Source of the DNA: Gadus chalcogrammus
Lineage: Eukaryota > Chordata > Actinopteri > Gadiformes > Gadidae
DNA length: 64,000 nucleotides
Reading direction: 5' to 3'
NCBI RefSeq assembly: GCF_026213295.1
Contig: NC_079424.1
Coordinates: 14,396,050-14,460,049, forward strand
The position numbers and the translations under genes are program-made. This document shows positions 42,658 to 56,910 of the stretch, one piece after another. The notes below the pieces were generated by a model that had not been told where the DNA came from, did not search any database, and saw nothing but the letters and a program-made list of their open reading frames with translations. Position 1 is the first letter of the stretch. Each line of letters starts with the position of its first letter.

Positions 42658-42801
42658 ACTAGGATTACTTAAGGGAAACAGCCTTCAAACCATGCTTTCA
42701 CGTGTGTTATTACTTGTGCTGCCTGCAAAACAAAACGTGCACACTTCGATTAAGGAGAGCAACATAACGTTGATGATATTGCCAACGTTGTTATTGATTG
42801 C
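42658..42801 (+). pseudogene. Duplicated fragment of activin exon 1 (leader and signal-peptide start)
   Basis: Ungapped 144-bp match to 40430-40573 with four mismatches (97%). It copies the 5' leader and both candidate start codons, then breaks off after the first few signal-peptide codons, directly before an oligo-T run. It cannot encode an activin. At least two mismatches are CpG-to-TpG/CpA changes in this copy, so it is probably the derived copy. It lies ~600 bp after the activin stop codon, in the 3' UTR or flank. Confidence 0.9.
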
Positions 42802-44206
42802 ATTTTTTTTTTTAACAATTATAGTTATTCACCTATTCAGCTTAAATTGTTCCTTCTGCACATCAATTTGATATGCAGAAAAATATGTCCCAAGAAAAAG
42901 GACACATTTTTTAATCCGATCAAGTGTATTTATGTTGGATTTATTCATAACTATGACAGTCTTCCATTTAGAAGCTTTGTGCGTCGAACATGCTTTTTTG
43001 TTTTCATTGCATTCTGTTAGCAATTTGAGGAGATGTTTGAAGTGATCATCTATGAATAATGGAAGGCAGGGTGAGAGGGTCGCTGGTGAAGTCAGATTTC
43101 ACCATCTAAGCGTCAAGCATCTGACATCTAGAATCTGCCCGGAGAGCTGTATGCATGCGCTTCATGCTGGGGAAATGCAGCTAATCAGCATCTGCACTGT
43201 ATTGTTTGCTCAGGCAACCCGTTGGGCAACTGAGGCTCCGATGGCCTGAACTCAAGGTTATTTCCCAGCCACACAAGTAAACATTCAGCGATTGCTTCAG
43301 AACCAGGTAATGTGAAGGTCTGCGAAACAGATGGGTCATTTGGCATGTGTGGCAGGCACGTCGGCATTTGTATTTTCCAAAGTCTTTTTTAAAGTCATAC
43401 GCTTCTAAAGTTCCACCAAGCAAACAATTGATTATTCATCTGATTTGGAAACATCTGGTTCTTGCTAAGTATGTCTTTCATTGAAGTTTGGACTTCGAAT
43501 TAAATGTATGTTTTTGCTTTCTTGTATATCCTTAATGGTGTAATGGCCTGAATGGTCTGTACTGTATCATTCTGCTGTACGGTCCGTCTCTTAAAATCAC
43601 AGGACGTTGATAATATGATATAACAGGTACAAATTTGAAGCAACTAGATGATGTGCTTTTGAAATAAGTAAGGGTACAATAGCAAACAGCTACAAAGCTA
43701 TCCATACATTGAGCTTAGTACTATACAATTATAATAATATAATAATGAATACTGCCAATGTTTGTTATTGCAAACAAGCGTCTGCTCAATGCCCTAAGAG
43801 TTATTGTGTTATTTTATTTTTTATATTTCATTTTTTTGCAAGCACTTCCTCTTTCAGGCCCCTCAGCAACAAGGAGGGGCCGTACATAGCTTACTAAGCA
43901 CTTTATCAACTTACTGTACTTTTGAGTTCTGCTTGAAGCATCTACGTCTCGTAGGATGCTTGAGTACTGCCAAAAATAAAGCAAAAACCAAATGTTTTTG
44001 TCTCATGCTATAGTTGTGTAACATGTATGATATTGAATATGTGTGTAGAGTTGAACAGATGGTGAAAAGTAATTATGTGGCATCGTAATTCTTTCTTCAA
44101 ATCGTAATTGTGTCAACATCTCTTTCTGAAGAATCAATTGGAACTAGAAGTTAGCGTTTTCAGGGTGTTCTGAAATGGTCTGAAATGACAGTCAAATTAT
44201 ATTTTA

Positions 44207-44212
44207 AATAAA
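44207..44212 (+). terminator. Candidate poly(A) signal of the activin gene
   Basis: AATAAA followed within 40 nt by a GT-rich stretch (GTGCTGTATTGTTT). Another AATAAA lies at 43975-43980. Either would give a ~2-kb 3' UTR containing the exon-1 fragment copy; the sequence alone does not decide. Confidence 0.3.
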
Positions 44213-47103
44213 AAAGAGTAAAAATCAGTGCTGTATTGTTTCAATCTTTAAATAATGGAGGGTCTTTTCTCTCTTTCCTTCTTAACATTTAAATGCATAA
44301 TTGCGTCATACACACACATCAACCTTCACATTCCTGCTGGCAAATTTCACATCCCATGAGAAACATAGGATTTGTCATGTCACCAGCGTGCTCCCTTAGG
44401 CAAAGGTTGTGCTTGTGCAAACAAAAGGTGGAAGTGCTATCGAGTCTATGTTTGTGTTGTAAACACTTTTGAGATTCCCTGGCACCAAGTACCACATTGG
44501 CATGTGCCTTCAGATCAAAGTGACAATACAGTACATTTCAGCTCAGATTGTCCCGGACATGTCTGTAGTCAATGCTGATCGATAATGATTTCAATAATGT
44601 TATGAATAAAATCACAACCTATAACTGATCTGTTCCCGGCTTGTCCCTCTGTCTTTGTTGACGTGCTATGTTGCACCGCAGCCCGTAGCGGCTCTAGAGA
44701 AGACGCCTTTCAATTTTGGTTTTGGAGGGAGGCCTGAAGAAAATCTCTCGGTTGGAAACTTAAAAAATCTTGCATTCTCTGGCTGGTTTCTCCCAATTGC
44801 CGACCCAATTGCTCTAATGAAGTGCAAAAAAAATGCAAACCATATCCAGATACCTTAGAGCGTTTGGTTTTGGTCTGTTGCTGTGACTCGAATGAGGCCG
44901 TTCTGCCCTTCCCTAAAACCACACTGCACTTTCCATTCAGTTCATCACAGAGGATGTGACTAGCAGCTTAAACCATAGTGGTTTATATAATAAAGTCCAA
45001 ATGTGGCAATGCCTGTAGAGCAGCCAAAATTGAGTCATGAGAAGAACTGACTGTTACTGATTCATCATGATTTACCTGTGTCATCGTTGCCTTTTTCTGC
45101 ATTAAAATGTAATTTAAAAGGCTAAGGGAAGGTTTCCCGCATGGTGAATAAATTGCTTACTTTGGTCTTTACTACTAAGAATGTGGCCACAGTTCCTCTG
45201 CTTCACATCACGACACATTTCTACTTCCCCTGCCAAAAAGGCAAAAGGCAGTGAGCGTGTAGCTGCAGGTGTGATGATGGGTGAAGAGACAAAACGGTTT
45301 CCCCATGAATATGTGAGAAGGTTAGACTATGTGATGACAGCAATCTGCATGACAAATTTGTGTTTATTATGAAAAGGAGATTGAAAGGGAGTACTCGAAG
45401 ATTGTACCAGAGACCCATCGACTCACTGATATACTGGCACAGTGGCACACTGACCCACAGGCCCACTGATTGCTGACACTATAAAACCCTAATCCCTCAC
45501 TCCATTTGCCATCCCACAAATCCCCCGGGGCGTGGGTGTTGGGCGGGAGGTTAATGCTGTCAGACAGACATGTTTGACAGCAAGTTTCAAGGGGCTTTCT
45601 CATTTGTTTGTGCAAGCCTTTGCTTCAAGCAGTTTGCTCGGTAAACCAGTAATATTGGCTACATAACTTAAGTCTCCATAAATATGACCTCTGACTGAAT
45701 TGAGTCTTTAAGTTTCTCCCCCACAACAAAGAGATGTGTTAATATGGTTAAGTAAGAAAAACTAAATGTTGCATATATGGTCCACCTCTTATCTTTTACC
45801 ATTGAAAACACAGTAAATGTAGCTACACTGGCGAGTAAGTGACATAACAGTGTTATTATTGCCTGTTGAAGACGACTAGAATTGCCATTCTTTATAATAA
45901 TGCAGATCTGACCTGAAAGGATGTCTGCCTTCTGATGAAGCATAACCCAGACAAAACCCAATTAACACATTCTTCTTGCTTCTACAGTCCACAAGATGTG
46001 TATATGGTTGGCAGGCTCGTGTTTTTACAGCCTTGTACAAGCCACTTCAAATAACAGAAGGATCAGCCCAGGATGATCTTGTTACGATGCACCCAGTTTC
46101 CTGATATATCACTACGTGTGACATAAGAGTGGTTTTACAAAAAACATCCTCATCCTTGGTGAACTCAAGGATCATCTAAGCATGTAACTTCTTAAAGCAT
46201 TGTTACCTTTCTTATGTAATTAGTATAACTAGATTGTCTATGTGCTGGTCATAACTTGAATAAATTATTTATTAGCTGGGTGTTTTTCAAAGGTAGGGTT
46301 GGGGACGTCTGAGGGCCCATAAGAGGACACTAGGGGCTACACCTTTGTAGCTTGATTGGTTTTGAAAGTCATATAAATTCATTTATGCTCATGTATAACT
46401 TTTAAAATTGCCCCTTGTTGTTAACTAAACAAATGCAAACCTCTATTTATAAACAAAGAGACTAGGCTAAAATGGGCCTTTATTTGAGACAAGATACCTT
46501 CGTTTACGCATCTTCATGTGGTCCTTTGCATAAGGACATTTGGAAATAAGTAATGTAAAGTAATCTAACTTTTTTTTATGTTTGTGTTCACAAACATAAT
46601 ATACTGCAAAAAAAACTATTATATTGTGGCAAATTCTATCAAGCAGTTCCCAAAAAATTGGGAACGCAAATATATGTTACGTGACCTTCAATACCTTTCA
46701 ACTTACTTCAAACTACAAACGTTATTTTTTTTGTGCAATTTGTTGCGAGTGGTTTCCAGCTTTATTTTCTCAATAGGAGCAGCATGCAGAAAAATGTTTG
46801 CCACTTGGTGGCAGGATCTAAGAAGTAAGCTCACAATACATTATTTACATTATAAAGTCTCACAAATTATACTTTAAAATAATATCTAAAGTCTGATGGC
46901 ATACGAGCGTGGATCTGGGGGAATAAGGCTTTTCACTTTCTTTAGCTTCATATATGTTTCAACCAATAACTCATGGAGGCAGGGGTCTGTAAGTGCGTAA
47001 TTGGGCACAGACTCAACCCTCAGCAGTTAACTTCAAAAATAGATCCAAAGGTATTTAATCACCGTGGTATAGACTGGCCAGATTTTGATACACGTATTAA
47101 AAT

Positions 47104-48026
47104 CAATTTCTGAAAGCTTCATCCACTCGCACAAATCACGTATCTCTGGTAGAAAAAAATGTTCACCCCTCGCTGTCTCCCCCCAGAAATTCTGCAATAA
47201 CTTAGTAGAACTGCTGGATCCAAGATTAACCATTGGTTGACCACAGTGTTCAATTTATTCAGATTACTACCCCCGAGTCCTGATTTGTCATAATCTGTTA
47301 TTCTGCTCCCCTCCTTTTGTTCACTTTAAAGATTCTAAAGTTTGAATATCATCAATATTTTGAGAAAAGAGAAGCTAAAGAAAATTACAGAATCTTCAAC
47401 CAATTTTTAAAAGGATACCCTAGTTTCAAACAATTTTGTAGACCATACACATATTCCAATGTCCTAAGAGGACTGGTGATTCATGAATGTCTTGAGAACT
47501 TGATCCCCTGAGCACTGAACATCTTGACAGTTAAACTAGCCATGGTTATTGGTTGGCTTTTTTTTTTCCAATTTCTGAAAGCTTCATCCACTCGCACAAA
47601 TCACGTATCTCTGGTAGAAAAGAATGTTCACCCCTTGCTGTCTCCCCCCAGAAATTCTGCAATAACTTAGTAGAACTGCTGGATCCAAGATTAACCATTG
47701 GTTGACCACAGTGTTCAATTTATTCAGATTACTACCCCGAGTCCTGATTTGTCATAATCTGTTTATTCTGCTCCCCTCCTTTTGTTCACTTTAAAGATTC
47801 TAAAGTTTGAAGATCATCAAAATTTTGGGAAAAGAGAAGCTAAAGAAAATTACAGAATCTTCAACCAATTTTGAAAAGGATACCCTAGTTTCAAAAAATG
47901 TTGTAGACCATACACATATTTCAATGTCCTAAGAGGACTGGTGATTCATGAATGTCTTGAGAACTTGATCCCCTGAGCACTGAACATCTTGACAGTTAAA
48001 CTAGTCATGGTTATTGGTTGGCTTTT
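47104..48026. repeat. 458-bp tandem duplication
   Basis: Copy 1 (47104-47561) and copy 2 (47569-48026) align over their full length with about eleven substitutions and two 1-bp indels (~97%). They are separated by an oligo-T run. I do not recognise the unit as a known transposon or gene. Confidence 0.95.
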
Positions 48027-51000
48027 GAATCCCTGAGAGACAAAGGAAACATAACTCTGCCTTTGAAAACACTATTATCCAAAAATACATTTAACATGTC
48101 CCAGCCAGCAATGATTCCTGTATTGAGTCAAAGATAAAGTAATGGTACTTGTAGCAACATGTCCTTACCTAAGATAATATAGGCAGGTGAGTGCATGATC
48201 ATTATAACAAAGAGTTATGACCTATGGCACTGTTCTTTCTTTCACCGCTCTTTCTAATTAAATTGACAGACAGGGCAACATTGGAATGAAACTGGCTCTT
48301 ATATGAGCCAAAGGTTGTAAGCAACAGCTGAAGATCATCAAGAACACCTTTTTACATTTCTTAAGTTCTATATTTTCAATGACAAATGGCAAGGATGACT
48401 TCTCTTCCATGGTTTTAGGATCATGGCTAAATGTTGTGACCATCCTTTAGAAAGACAAATACATAACCTATAAAACTCAGGGTAAGCGTTCATGTGCTGA
48501 CTTGAGCGGGGTACATTCCAATTTGCAATGAGTGACACACTGTCTGCTTCCACTACTTACTCATATAGCAGACACCTTTCTTCCACGCAACTAACAGTAA
48601 ATAAATACAGACAGGTAAGGTTGCTAAGGACCAACTAGGGGTTACACACCTTGCCCAATTGTAGATAGACTTCAGACTTTCAAGATCAAACCCAGTAGAC
48701 GTAAGCTGTGGATTGGTGTCATACACCTTATCAACTTCACCATACGATCCTATCCCTATACTCTACTATTAGCTTTGCTAGCAAAACCGGGCCTTTATTT
48801 GCTTTGAATTAAAAAATAGTGCAACAAATGCAGAGTGCCTAAATATGGAGCTCTGGGTCCTTTTCCTTTCTGGTCCAAGTTCGACTAGATTTGTCAAACC
48901 TGGACAATTTTAGCATTACAGGGGTGACTACCAGGCTGTTTCTTCTTTGAATAAGGCCATTCCTCTGCAGCTGTGTCATGGCCACACCCCAATCTCAAAA
49001 AGCCAAAGTACTTTCTTGCTGCTAGGCCGGCAATGATTCTGTTATTTAACCTCTGAGCTGTTGTCGTATGGGAATTAAGCTAATATCTGATGTTTATGAT
49101 TGAAGCTACAGCAATTTAAAGGAAATGAGGCAACCAAGTGAGCCAACTTGTCTGCACTACATTGGAAACTAACAGCCTTCTTGTGTATTGCTACGTATCT
49201 GAAAGCGGCCTGGCAGTATGGAGCTGATGGGTCAATGGGCTTGGGCCATCAAGAGCAAGGCAAGGTATGGCACAATACTCTTGCTCGTTCTCCGTCCAAT
49301 ATGTCCCATTGGCCAACACTGTTATGGACGTCTGGTCCCCAACCTTGAGCATGCACACTAGATTTAGCTCTATGGTGCTCAACAAATAAAGACCACATCT
49401 TAATTCACAGTTCTGCGTAAAGCATTTCTGCAAAGATCAAGGTCAGGAATCAGGGGAATTACATCATTCATACCTCCTTACTTCCACGTTCAAATAAGCG
49501 GACACAAGGCGTTGCACAGTGTTTGTAATCCCAAATGTTCATGGACCGATGGGTTTATCCGTGATCGAATCGCGAGGCTGAGTCTGCTCCATTGAAAGCA
49601 TGTTGTATAAAGAAATATGTCAATGTGAAAAAAGATGCTAAATCAATCCAATGCCCGTCTAAAAAAGGTGTTGGTTAATTCCAGCCAACTGAGTGTACAG
49701 TGCATTTCATTTTTTATTTTGTATCTGGCAGACCAAAATAAACACTATGCCTGTTCCCCTCTGCACCAGTGATTACTTGATGCAAACGGGCTGCTTAGCT
49801 CTGGGAGGACTTCACGTCCTCTAATGGCAAAAGGGGTGGGTGCGGTCTCTGAGTAGTGACCTTCTCATATGTGCAGGTCGCAGAATTGTGAAGGGACAAA
49901 AAGTGCTTTACAGGGAGGGGGGCGTTATGACACCTTATCAACTACCAGTGTGTAGCACCTATTTTGGCAATACAGAAGGTGCTGCCAATATGCTCAGATA
50001 CTGGCAATCGAACTAAAACCGGGGAATGATCAGGGGGCCATGTTTGTAAAAGTGACAGGGTGGGAATCTGGCTCGGCGATAGCACCCCTACCCCTACAAT
50101 GAGTGTCATGGGATCCTCTGTGACCAAAGGGAGACAGAATCTTGGTTTAAAGGTGACACCTAGATATATTCTGGATATATACCGGCCTACCCAATGGACT
50201 GTATGAATCGTTGCTCATCTATCTATGATACATCAAGGTGGACACGCCCAGGCAGATTTAAAAAAGGGCTTCACATTTACACACCTGGTGGTATAATACG
50301 TCACCTTTAACATCTCATCTGAATGACGGTGCTCGTCTCTGTCGCAGGTCATTGGGGATATCAAATAGGGTTCATCGATGAGCAAATCCAACTTGTCTCA
50401 AATCCAATAATTGACCATTAACAGCACTGCTTAACTTCCAGAGAACCCGGTATTGCTAGGCCTGTAGATTTAATGTCTGCTTACATTAAATAGCGACCAA
50501 TCCACAAGCAATGATTGCATGTTCCTTATATGTAGCCAGTAGTGAACATTAAAAAAATAGATTTGCCGCTGCCATGCCATGGAAATGGCCGGTAATTGTA
50601 GCAAGCTCTCCCAGCTTCTAGTTCTGTCTATCATCCTTTACAAGACATTCTGTTACAACATACAGACAACTTTTTACTTAGAAATCAATGGCCAGGGGTC
50701 TGACAAAATTGTTTAATAATGGTCTGCACTATTTCTTTTTACCTTTCTTCTAATATTAAGGTTTTGTTTAGCAATTATGTTTTATATGGAAAACATTTAA
50801 CATCGTATTGAAACCCATAGGGGGTTACAATTGTTAATATGGTTAATGTTTAATGAAGTTTCACAACGTTTCAAATAAATATTGTGCAAATAACTTCTAC
50901 AATGTCACTACGGTTGTAACGACCATCATAGATTATAGCTATGTGTTATTTGTCCTAGAATGCTAGTGCTTTGCAAACACAAAGATGGGAGAAGTGAAAT

Positions 51001-51459
51001 GCATAATGGGGAGAGTTGTTTTGCAACTGTTCTTGCAGCACAGTTCAGGGAATTAATGCCAGAGACCTAGCTGTTTCATCTTAACCTCCACTCATACTTT
51101 CAGCTCTTTCTTACCGCATGCAATTTCCTGTGGAGATTTCCCTCCTAATTCTCCAAAGGAGAAGATCGAGCGGAAAATACCCGACCAGTATTTTTTTATG
51201 TCACTTCCTGTAGTTTACGGCTAACACGTGTGACCACTGGAGTCTGCTGTAGAGCAGCACATACAGTGGAACCATGGATTAGGTGGTTCTCTTTGTTTTG
51301 AGCATAGTTATAGAATTTTAAGGAAGTATCAAAGAACATTGACTGTTTCAATGTTTCACTCTAATATGTCCCATTATATTGTGGGTTGTTATCATTGTTA
51401 TTTGAATTTTATAATTATGGCCCTGAAGATTGTTCCCACTGTTTTGATAATGTTTTATG

Positions 51460-51592
51460 CAGGGGCGGTTCTAAACCAATTGGGGGGGGGGGGGGGGAGG
51501 GTTGTTTTGTTGGAGGGGCACATTGAAACCAGGATGCAAGCTCAGTTTTACGGGGCACTGGCCGCTGCTGTCCCCCTCTAGAACCGCCCCTG
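51460..51592. mobile_element. 133-bp hAT-type MITE with exact target-site duplication
   Basis: Perfect 14-bp inverted termini CAGGGGCGGTTCTA and TAGAACCGCCCCTG are flanked by the 8-bp direct repeat GTTTTATG (51452-51459 and 51593-51600). The interior has a G16-type homopolymer and no coding capacity. The intact TSD suggests a fairly recent insertion. Confidence 0.9.
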
Positions 51593-51835
51593 GTTTTATG
51601 ATCTTAATTCATGTACATACTTTAATGTGATCAATTGTTAGTAACTGATTCGATTGTGCAAACAGCCTACATCACTGTTTCTTAGGATCTGCCCACAATC
51701 TTGCAGGGTTGGAAGGCATCTAACTACACATCCAATGAATTTGAGTCGCGTCACAAGTTATTCACATTTCTTAAATGCACATACAAAACACATGCATAAA
51801 TACATAGATGCCCTCGATTGACAAACAACCATGCA

Positions 51836-51951
<116 letters not shown>

Positions 51952-52384
51952 ACGCATAGAGGTGGACAATATTCTAGCATAATGAAGGCGGTTTTACTTA
52001 AATATCTGACATACCGCTATTCCGAATTTTGGCTGGGTTTAATTATTGTATTTTCTAAAGAAGACATCAATGTTTTTCTTAACATTTCAGGATTTAAACT
52101 AGGCCACATTATATAACAAGGTATTACAAAGAGCTTTATTTTTGGATAAAGGCTATATCGGATATTACCAATCGTTAGTAGAGTCTACTCATCGTTTGCA
52201 TACTGTTTCTATATTGGGACGTCCACTTCCTAGCCTGTGTTATAGTGCCCTCTAGCGGCTGTAAATTGATTTGTTGATGGTAGTATATCGGGATTCCGAC
52301 ATTTTTACGCATTTACAATGATAATTTATGCTAAAAAGTCACTGCAAAAAACTGAAAGAACATTCCAATGTATCTAATAATATT

Positions 52385-52510
<126 letters not shown>

Positions 52511-53789
52511 TTACCCTAATTTAGAATCAGTAAATGGATGAAGGGATGGATTGATGAACATAGCAATGATAAAGCATCACAAATCCGTACTAATGCTTTA
52601 GAACAGAGTTTGCTGGATCATAAAATGTAACTGCAGTTTAATAAAAGAAAACAGCAACACCATAATTCTAATTCCTTAAATAATGCTAGTAATAGTTATG
52701 ATTCCATTTAAAAAAATATGAACCTGTTAACATTTTGTCACCAATGTTCCCCACCAACATCTGTCACACATCTTGCAATGAAAAATTTGCATCAACTTTT
52801 TTGAACTTCTCCATGCTACCAAAAATGGAATGGCCTAAACTCTCACTCTGCTTTTGGACAGTGGCTGCATTGCAACCTTCCCTATACCGTCTCTGTACCT
52901 CTGTTATCTGTGCCTCTTACATCCCTCATTCTACTTTGTGTGTATATGAGTGGGTCGGTCATGTGACGATCCAAGGTGAAACCCAGAGAAGATAGAGAGC
53001 ATCTTTAGGTGACACATCGGCAGTCTGCCTGAGACCCTGACCAATGGGAGGGGAACATGTGCAAAGGGCCATCTGCAATGGAAAAACAAATCCTGTCAAC
53101 AATCTGCTGTATTTTGTAGCACATGGGGAATGATGTCCAGCTGCTCCCGAGTCTTAATGACAGATGCATGGTCTCTCGCTCCGTCTCGCTCACACACACC
53201 CAGGCTATATGAGCCTCTAGCCTCATGGCCCTAGGGCTAACCTGGAGACCAGTCAAACTGACACTCCCTCACAATGTGCTTTGTTCACTTGTTTTTCCTA
53301 CGTTTGTGTGTTGCAAATTTGCATCAATGTTTGTAGTGTGAATTAATGGTTATTGAATCACCGGTAATCACAATGAGGGCGGAATATTTTTGTTGACGTA
53401 GCATCAGCAGTGAATGTGTTCACAAATAAGTGAACACCTAATCAGTGGTGCATTGATGACCAAGATCCTATAGAGCAGTTCGTCAAAGGTTTGTTTTGGT
53501 AAGTGAAGGCTGCCACTCTTTAAAAGTCGCTGGAACTAGGTATCGAGCCAGAAGCCTCTGCTTTGGCTGAATAGCTACTCATCCTCTGTGTAATCTGTCC
53601 TCAAGGGTAAACTCTGCATGAACTTCTGACTCTTTCTGAAAGTCAACACCTGTAACTGTTATTCACTCATCCTTCTAACTTGCAATTTGAAAATACTGTT
53701 AAATCCTAAAGATATCTTGACAGGGTTTGGGCATTTTAATGTAAAATATAAACATGTGCACACACAAGCGTGTATGTGCTTGTGTGTGC

Positions 53790-53928
<139 letters not shown>

Positions 53929-55199
53929 GAAAGTTGATCACACATACATACGTAATTACGTATGCATATGCATACATTTACAAAACTACATATGCAGTTA
54001 CCTCACATTGAAAACCATTGACATAAATATATTACAAGCAGCACCTCCTCTGCCATGACACTCTCACTCTTTCAACAGCTCCGTTGCTAATGCAATCCTC
54101 TCCATTGATACTCTACAGTGGAGGACTTTCCACCTGGTGTGAATGAGGCGCTAAGCCGCAAAAGGATTTTCATTGCCACAGTCTGATAAGGCATATGGCC
54201 CCGGCATCTGTGGAGATATTTGCTTGCACCAGCACCACCGTGTATCCCCTGTGAGGCCGCTTTAGAGGTGGCTATGTTGGGGCTTAATTCCCAAGACTCT
54301 CATTGAGGATATCTGATTTGGTTACCTGCTGTTATGCTCTCTCGGTGTACTCACACGCTGGTAGGCTGGTTGCAACCCTCCAGTTTGAGACCTTGTTCAA
54401 AAGAACTTTCTGAACTCTGTGGACATTGCTCATCTATAGGGTAATCTGTGGTAGATGTCCTACTGCAAGTTTGCATTGTTTTCGTAATATGATAACGGGA
54501 CCTTCTAATTTTGAATCTTGTCAAATGTCATAGGTTATCTATATAAAATATTTGCATATGAATTTGAATCATGAATCATTTGAATCATCATCAAAACATG
54601 ACTAGGCCCTTTAAATAAAACCGTTGATATCTATTCAAATTCTGTAAATAGTTTTTTTTATTCCAAATCCTTGTTATGCTATGTTATATGCAAATTGTTC
54701 AAGTAGGCCTAAACTCGTTCTATGGGCTTCTCTTGGGGCTTGCGATATGATACGTATGGTTTTGAAGATCCGGGTTGAAATCCACCCCGGGTTTTGGGTT
54801 GATTTAAACAACTTAATAGCCTAGTAAGACTCGGCTTCTACAGCATACACACACGTAAGCCACCCACACACGCAGTCCAAGAAGTTGCCTATGAAGTAAC
54901 AGTATTTAAGTAAACACACATAGATCGACGTGTGTGTCGGCCCTGCGTTGGATAAGACAACGATATATTGTTTTTCTTATGAAGGTCGTGTCCTTAATGC
55001 TCTCGTGCAACACTCGCAAAACGCAATTGTAAATATTTTTTCAAATATATGTAGGCCTTTATGGATTAATTTGATATTCTATAAAGCAGCGGCGTTTATC
55101 CTTCAACTGTGTTCGAATGACGTGTGCAATAAATTAACTTGGAACAGAAAAACCCCAACCAGCGTGGTCTTCTTTTTTTCTTCTTTTTTTTTTAAGGAA

Positions 55200-55620
55200 A
55201 ACAAAAAGTGAGCTTCCTGTTTCGGGGTGGTCCACAGACTGGAGCAGGGAGGGGAGGAGGGAGTCAGGCGAAGGGGGTGCGCATTCCCGCATTGGCTGAA
55301 CCAACTTCGGATTTTGCGGGACTCCATAACCGAACATGGGATACAATTTTGTCACTGTTTACGATACGTGGCTTTAAAGAAAACTATGGAAAATAACTTT
55401 TAACGGAAGGGATAACGTCTTGCTTTTTATACGCTGGACGAACCATCTCCATCTGTGTTGCGTCCGCCAGAACGCGGAGAAGAAGAGGAGACTTTATTGG
55501 AAATTCTCGAACCCCCAGCGGGACGCTGAGTCTTCAGTCCCTGAACTTTCCGAGACCATCCGAGGACTGGGCATGAAGTCAGAGAATTAATGCAGAACAC
55601 TCTTCCGCCGAAGTGATAAG
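55200..55620 (+). promoter_or_regulatory. Candidate promoter and non-coding exon 1 of gli1
   Basis: GC-richer stretch with a TATA-like element (TTTTTATACG at about 55424) and a candidate donor AAG|GTAGGG, giving an exon end at 55620. The exon contains stops and no long frame, so it would be 5' UTR. Synteny (R3HDM2 - INHBC/E - GLI1, plus strand) puts the non-coding first exon of GLI1 here. A GLI-like site GGGGTGGTC (55224-55232, one base from consensus) is upstream. The gene identity rests on position only. Confidence 0.4.
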
Positions 55621-56222
55621 GTAGGGCTTCATTTATTGATTAATCTGTATAGTTTGATGTGAAAGCAGAAAGAAGAACGCTTTGCTAAGTGAAACGACTA
55701 AACGGTGTTTCTGCCACATCCAAATGTTCAAAACATCGCAATTCATATAAGTAGAATGGTATTTTTCAACTGCGTTCATTATGATGTAGAATCCTATACG
55801 ACTGCAATGCATTCCGTGTAGGCTATCGAGATGCATGCAAATGATTACAACTATTTGCAAACTGCATGAACCAGACCACATCTTAAGCGGTGGATTCAAT
55901 GACTGAAGTGTGGAAGCTATTATTTTGAGTTCAATGTGATGCCAGTCAATGCAACACACACTAAAGCTGAACCAACTGTGGTCTGAATAAGGCGAAATAC
56001 TTGGTTGATAACAACCTGTGGATTCGACTGCTTGCTGCTCCTCTATTCAGGCGGAATCAATGTTTGTGATTGATAAACGTGTGTGACAACACACACTCGT
56101 AATAATGATGTTACTATCAAGACTTAAGGAAACGTTGATCTTAAGACTTTGCCTTCACTTTTCATTTGAGAAACTAATTTTAGATATCTGTCTGCCAATA
56201 TTAGCTTCTTTTATTTTTTTCG

Positions 56223-56355
<133 letters not shown>

Positions 56356-56791
56356 GGGGGTTCTTCCGAGGTTCGTAACGCCGCCTGAAAACAGCTGTTT
56401 CTTGTAACCTGAAATACCTTAGGTGCCAATATATTTTTCTATTTTTTTTTAAAAGCAGATTTCATACCAAGTTTGGTCGAATTTGGCCTGGCGTTAGGCC
56501 TGTAGTCCAATAGGCCTATCTACTTCAAAATGATAGTCTTTTTTCATTTATTTACTTTCTTTCATCTAAAGAGGCAAATACACAGACATTTTGCATAATT
56601 GTACCATAATCCATTTTATTGTCTCTTAAAAGGTCACTTTAGCTGTTAATGTGGACAGATTAGGCTGTTTGTCTCATGTTGTGGGCCAGCGCTGAAGAGT
56701 GTAAACACCAAACTCAATAGAAGAACCAAACACCTATTTATTCTACATTGACAGTGGAGTGCTGAGCACACAAGCTAAGCAGCCATTTCAT

Positions 56792-56910
<119 letters not shown>

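Noticed and set aside
42658..42801. Retroposed copy of the activin transcript
   Set aside because: There is no poly-A in the sense orientation, no target-site duplication was seen, and it stops before the intron position, so nothing shows an RNA intermediate.
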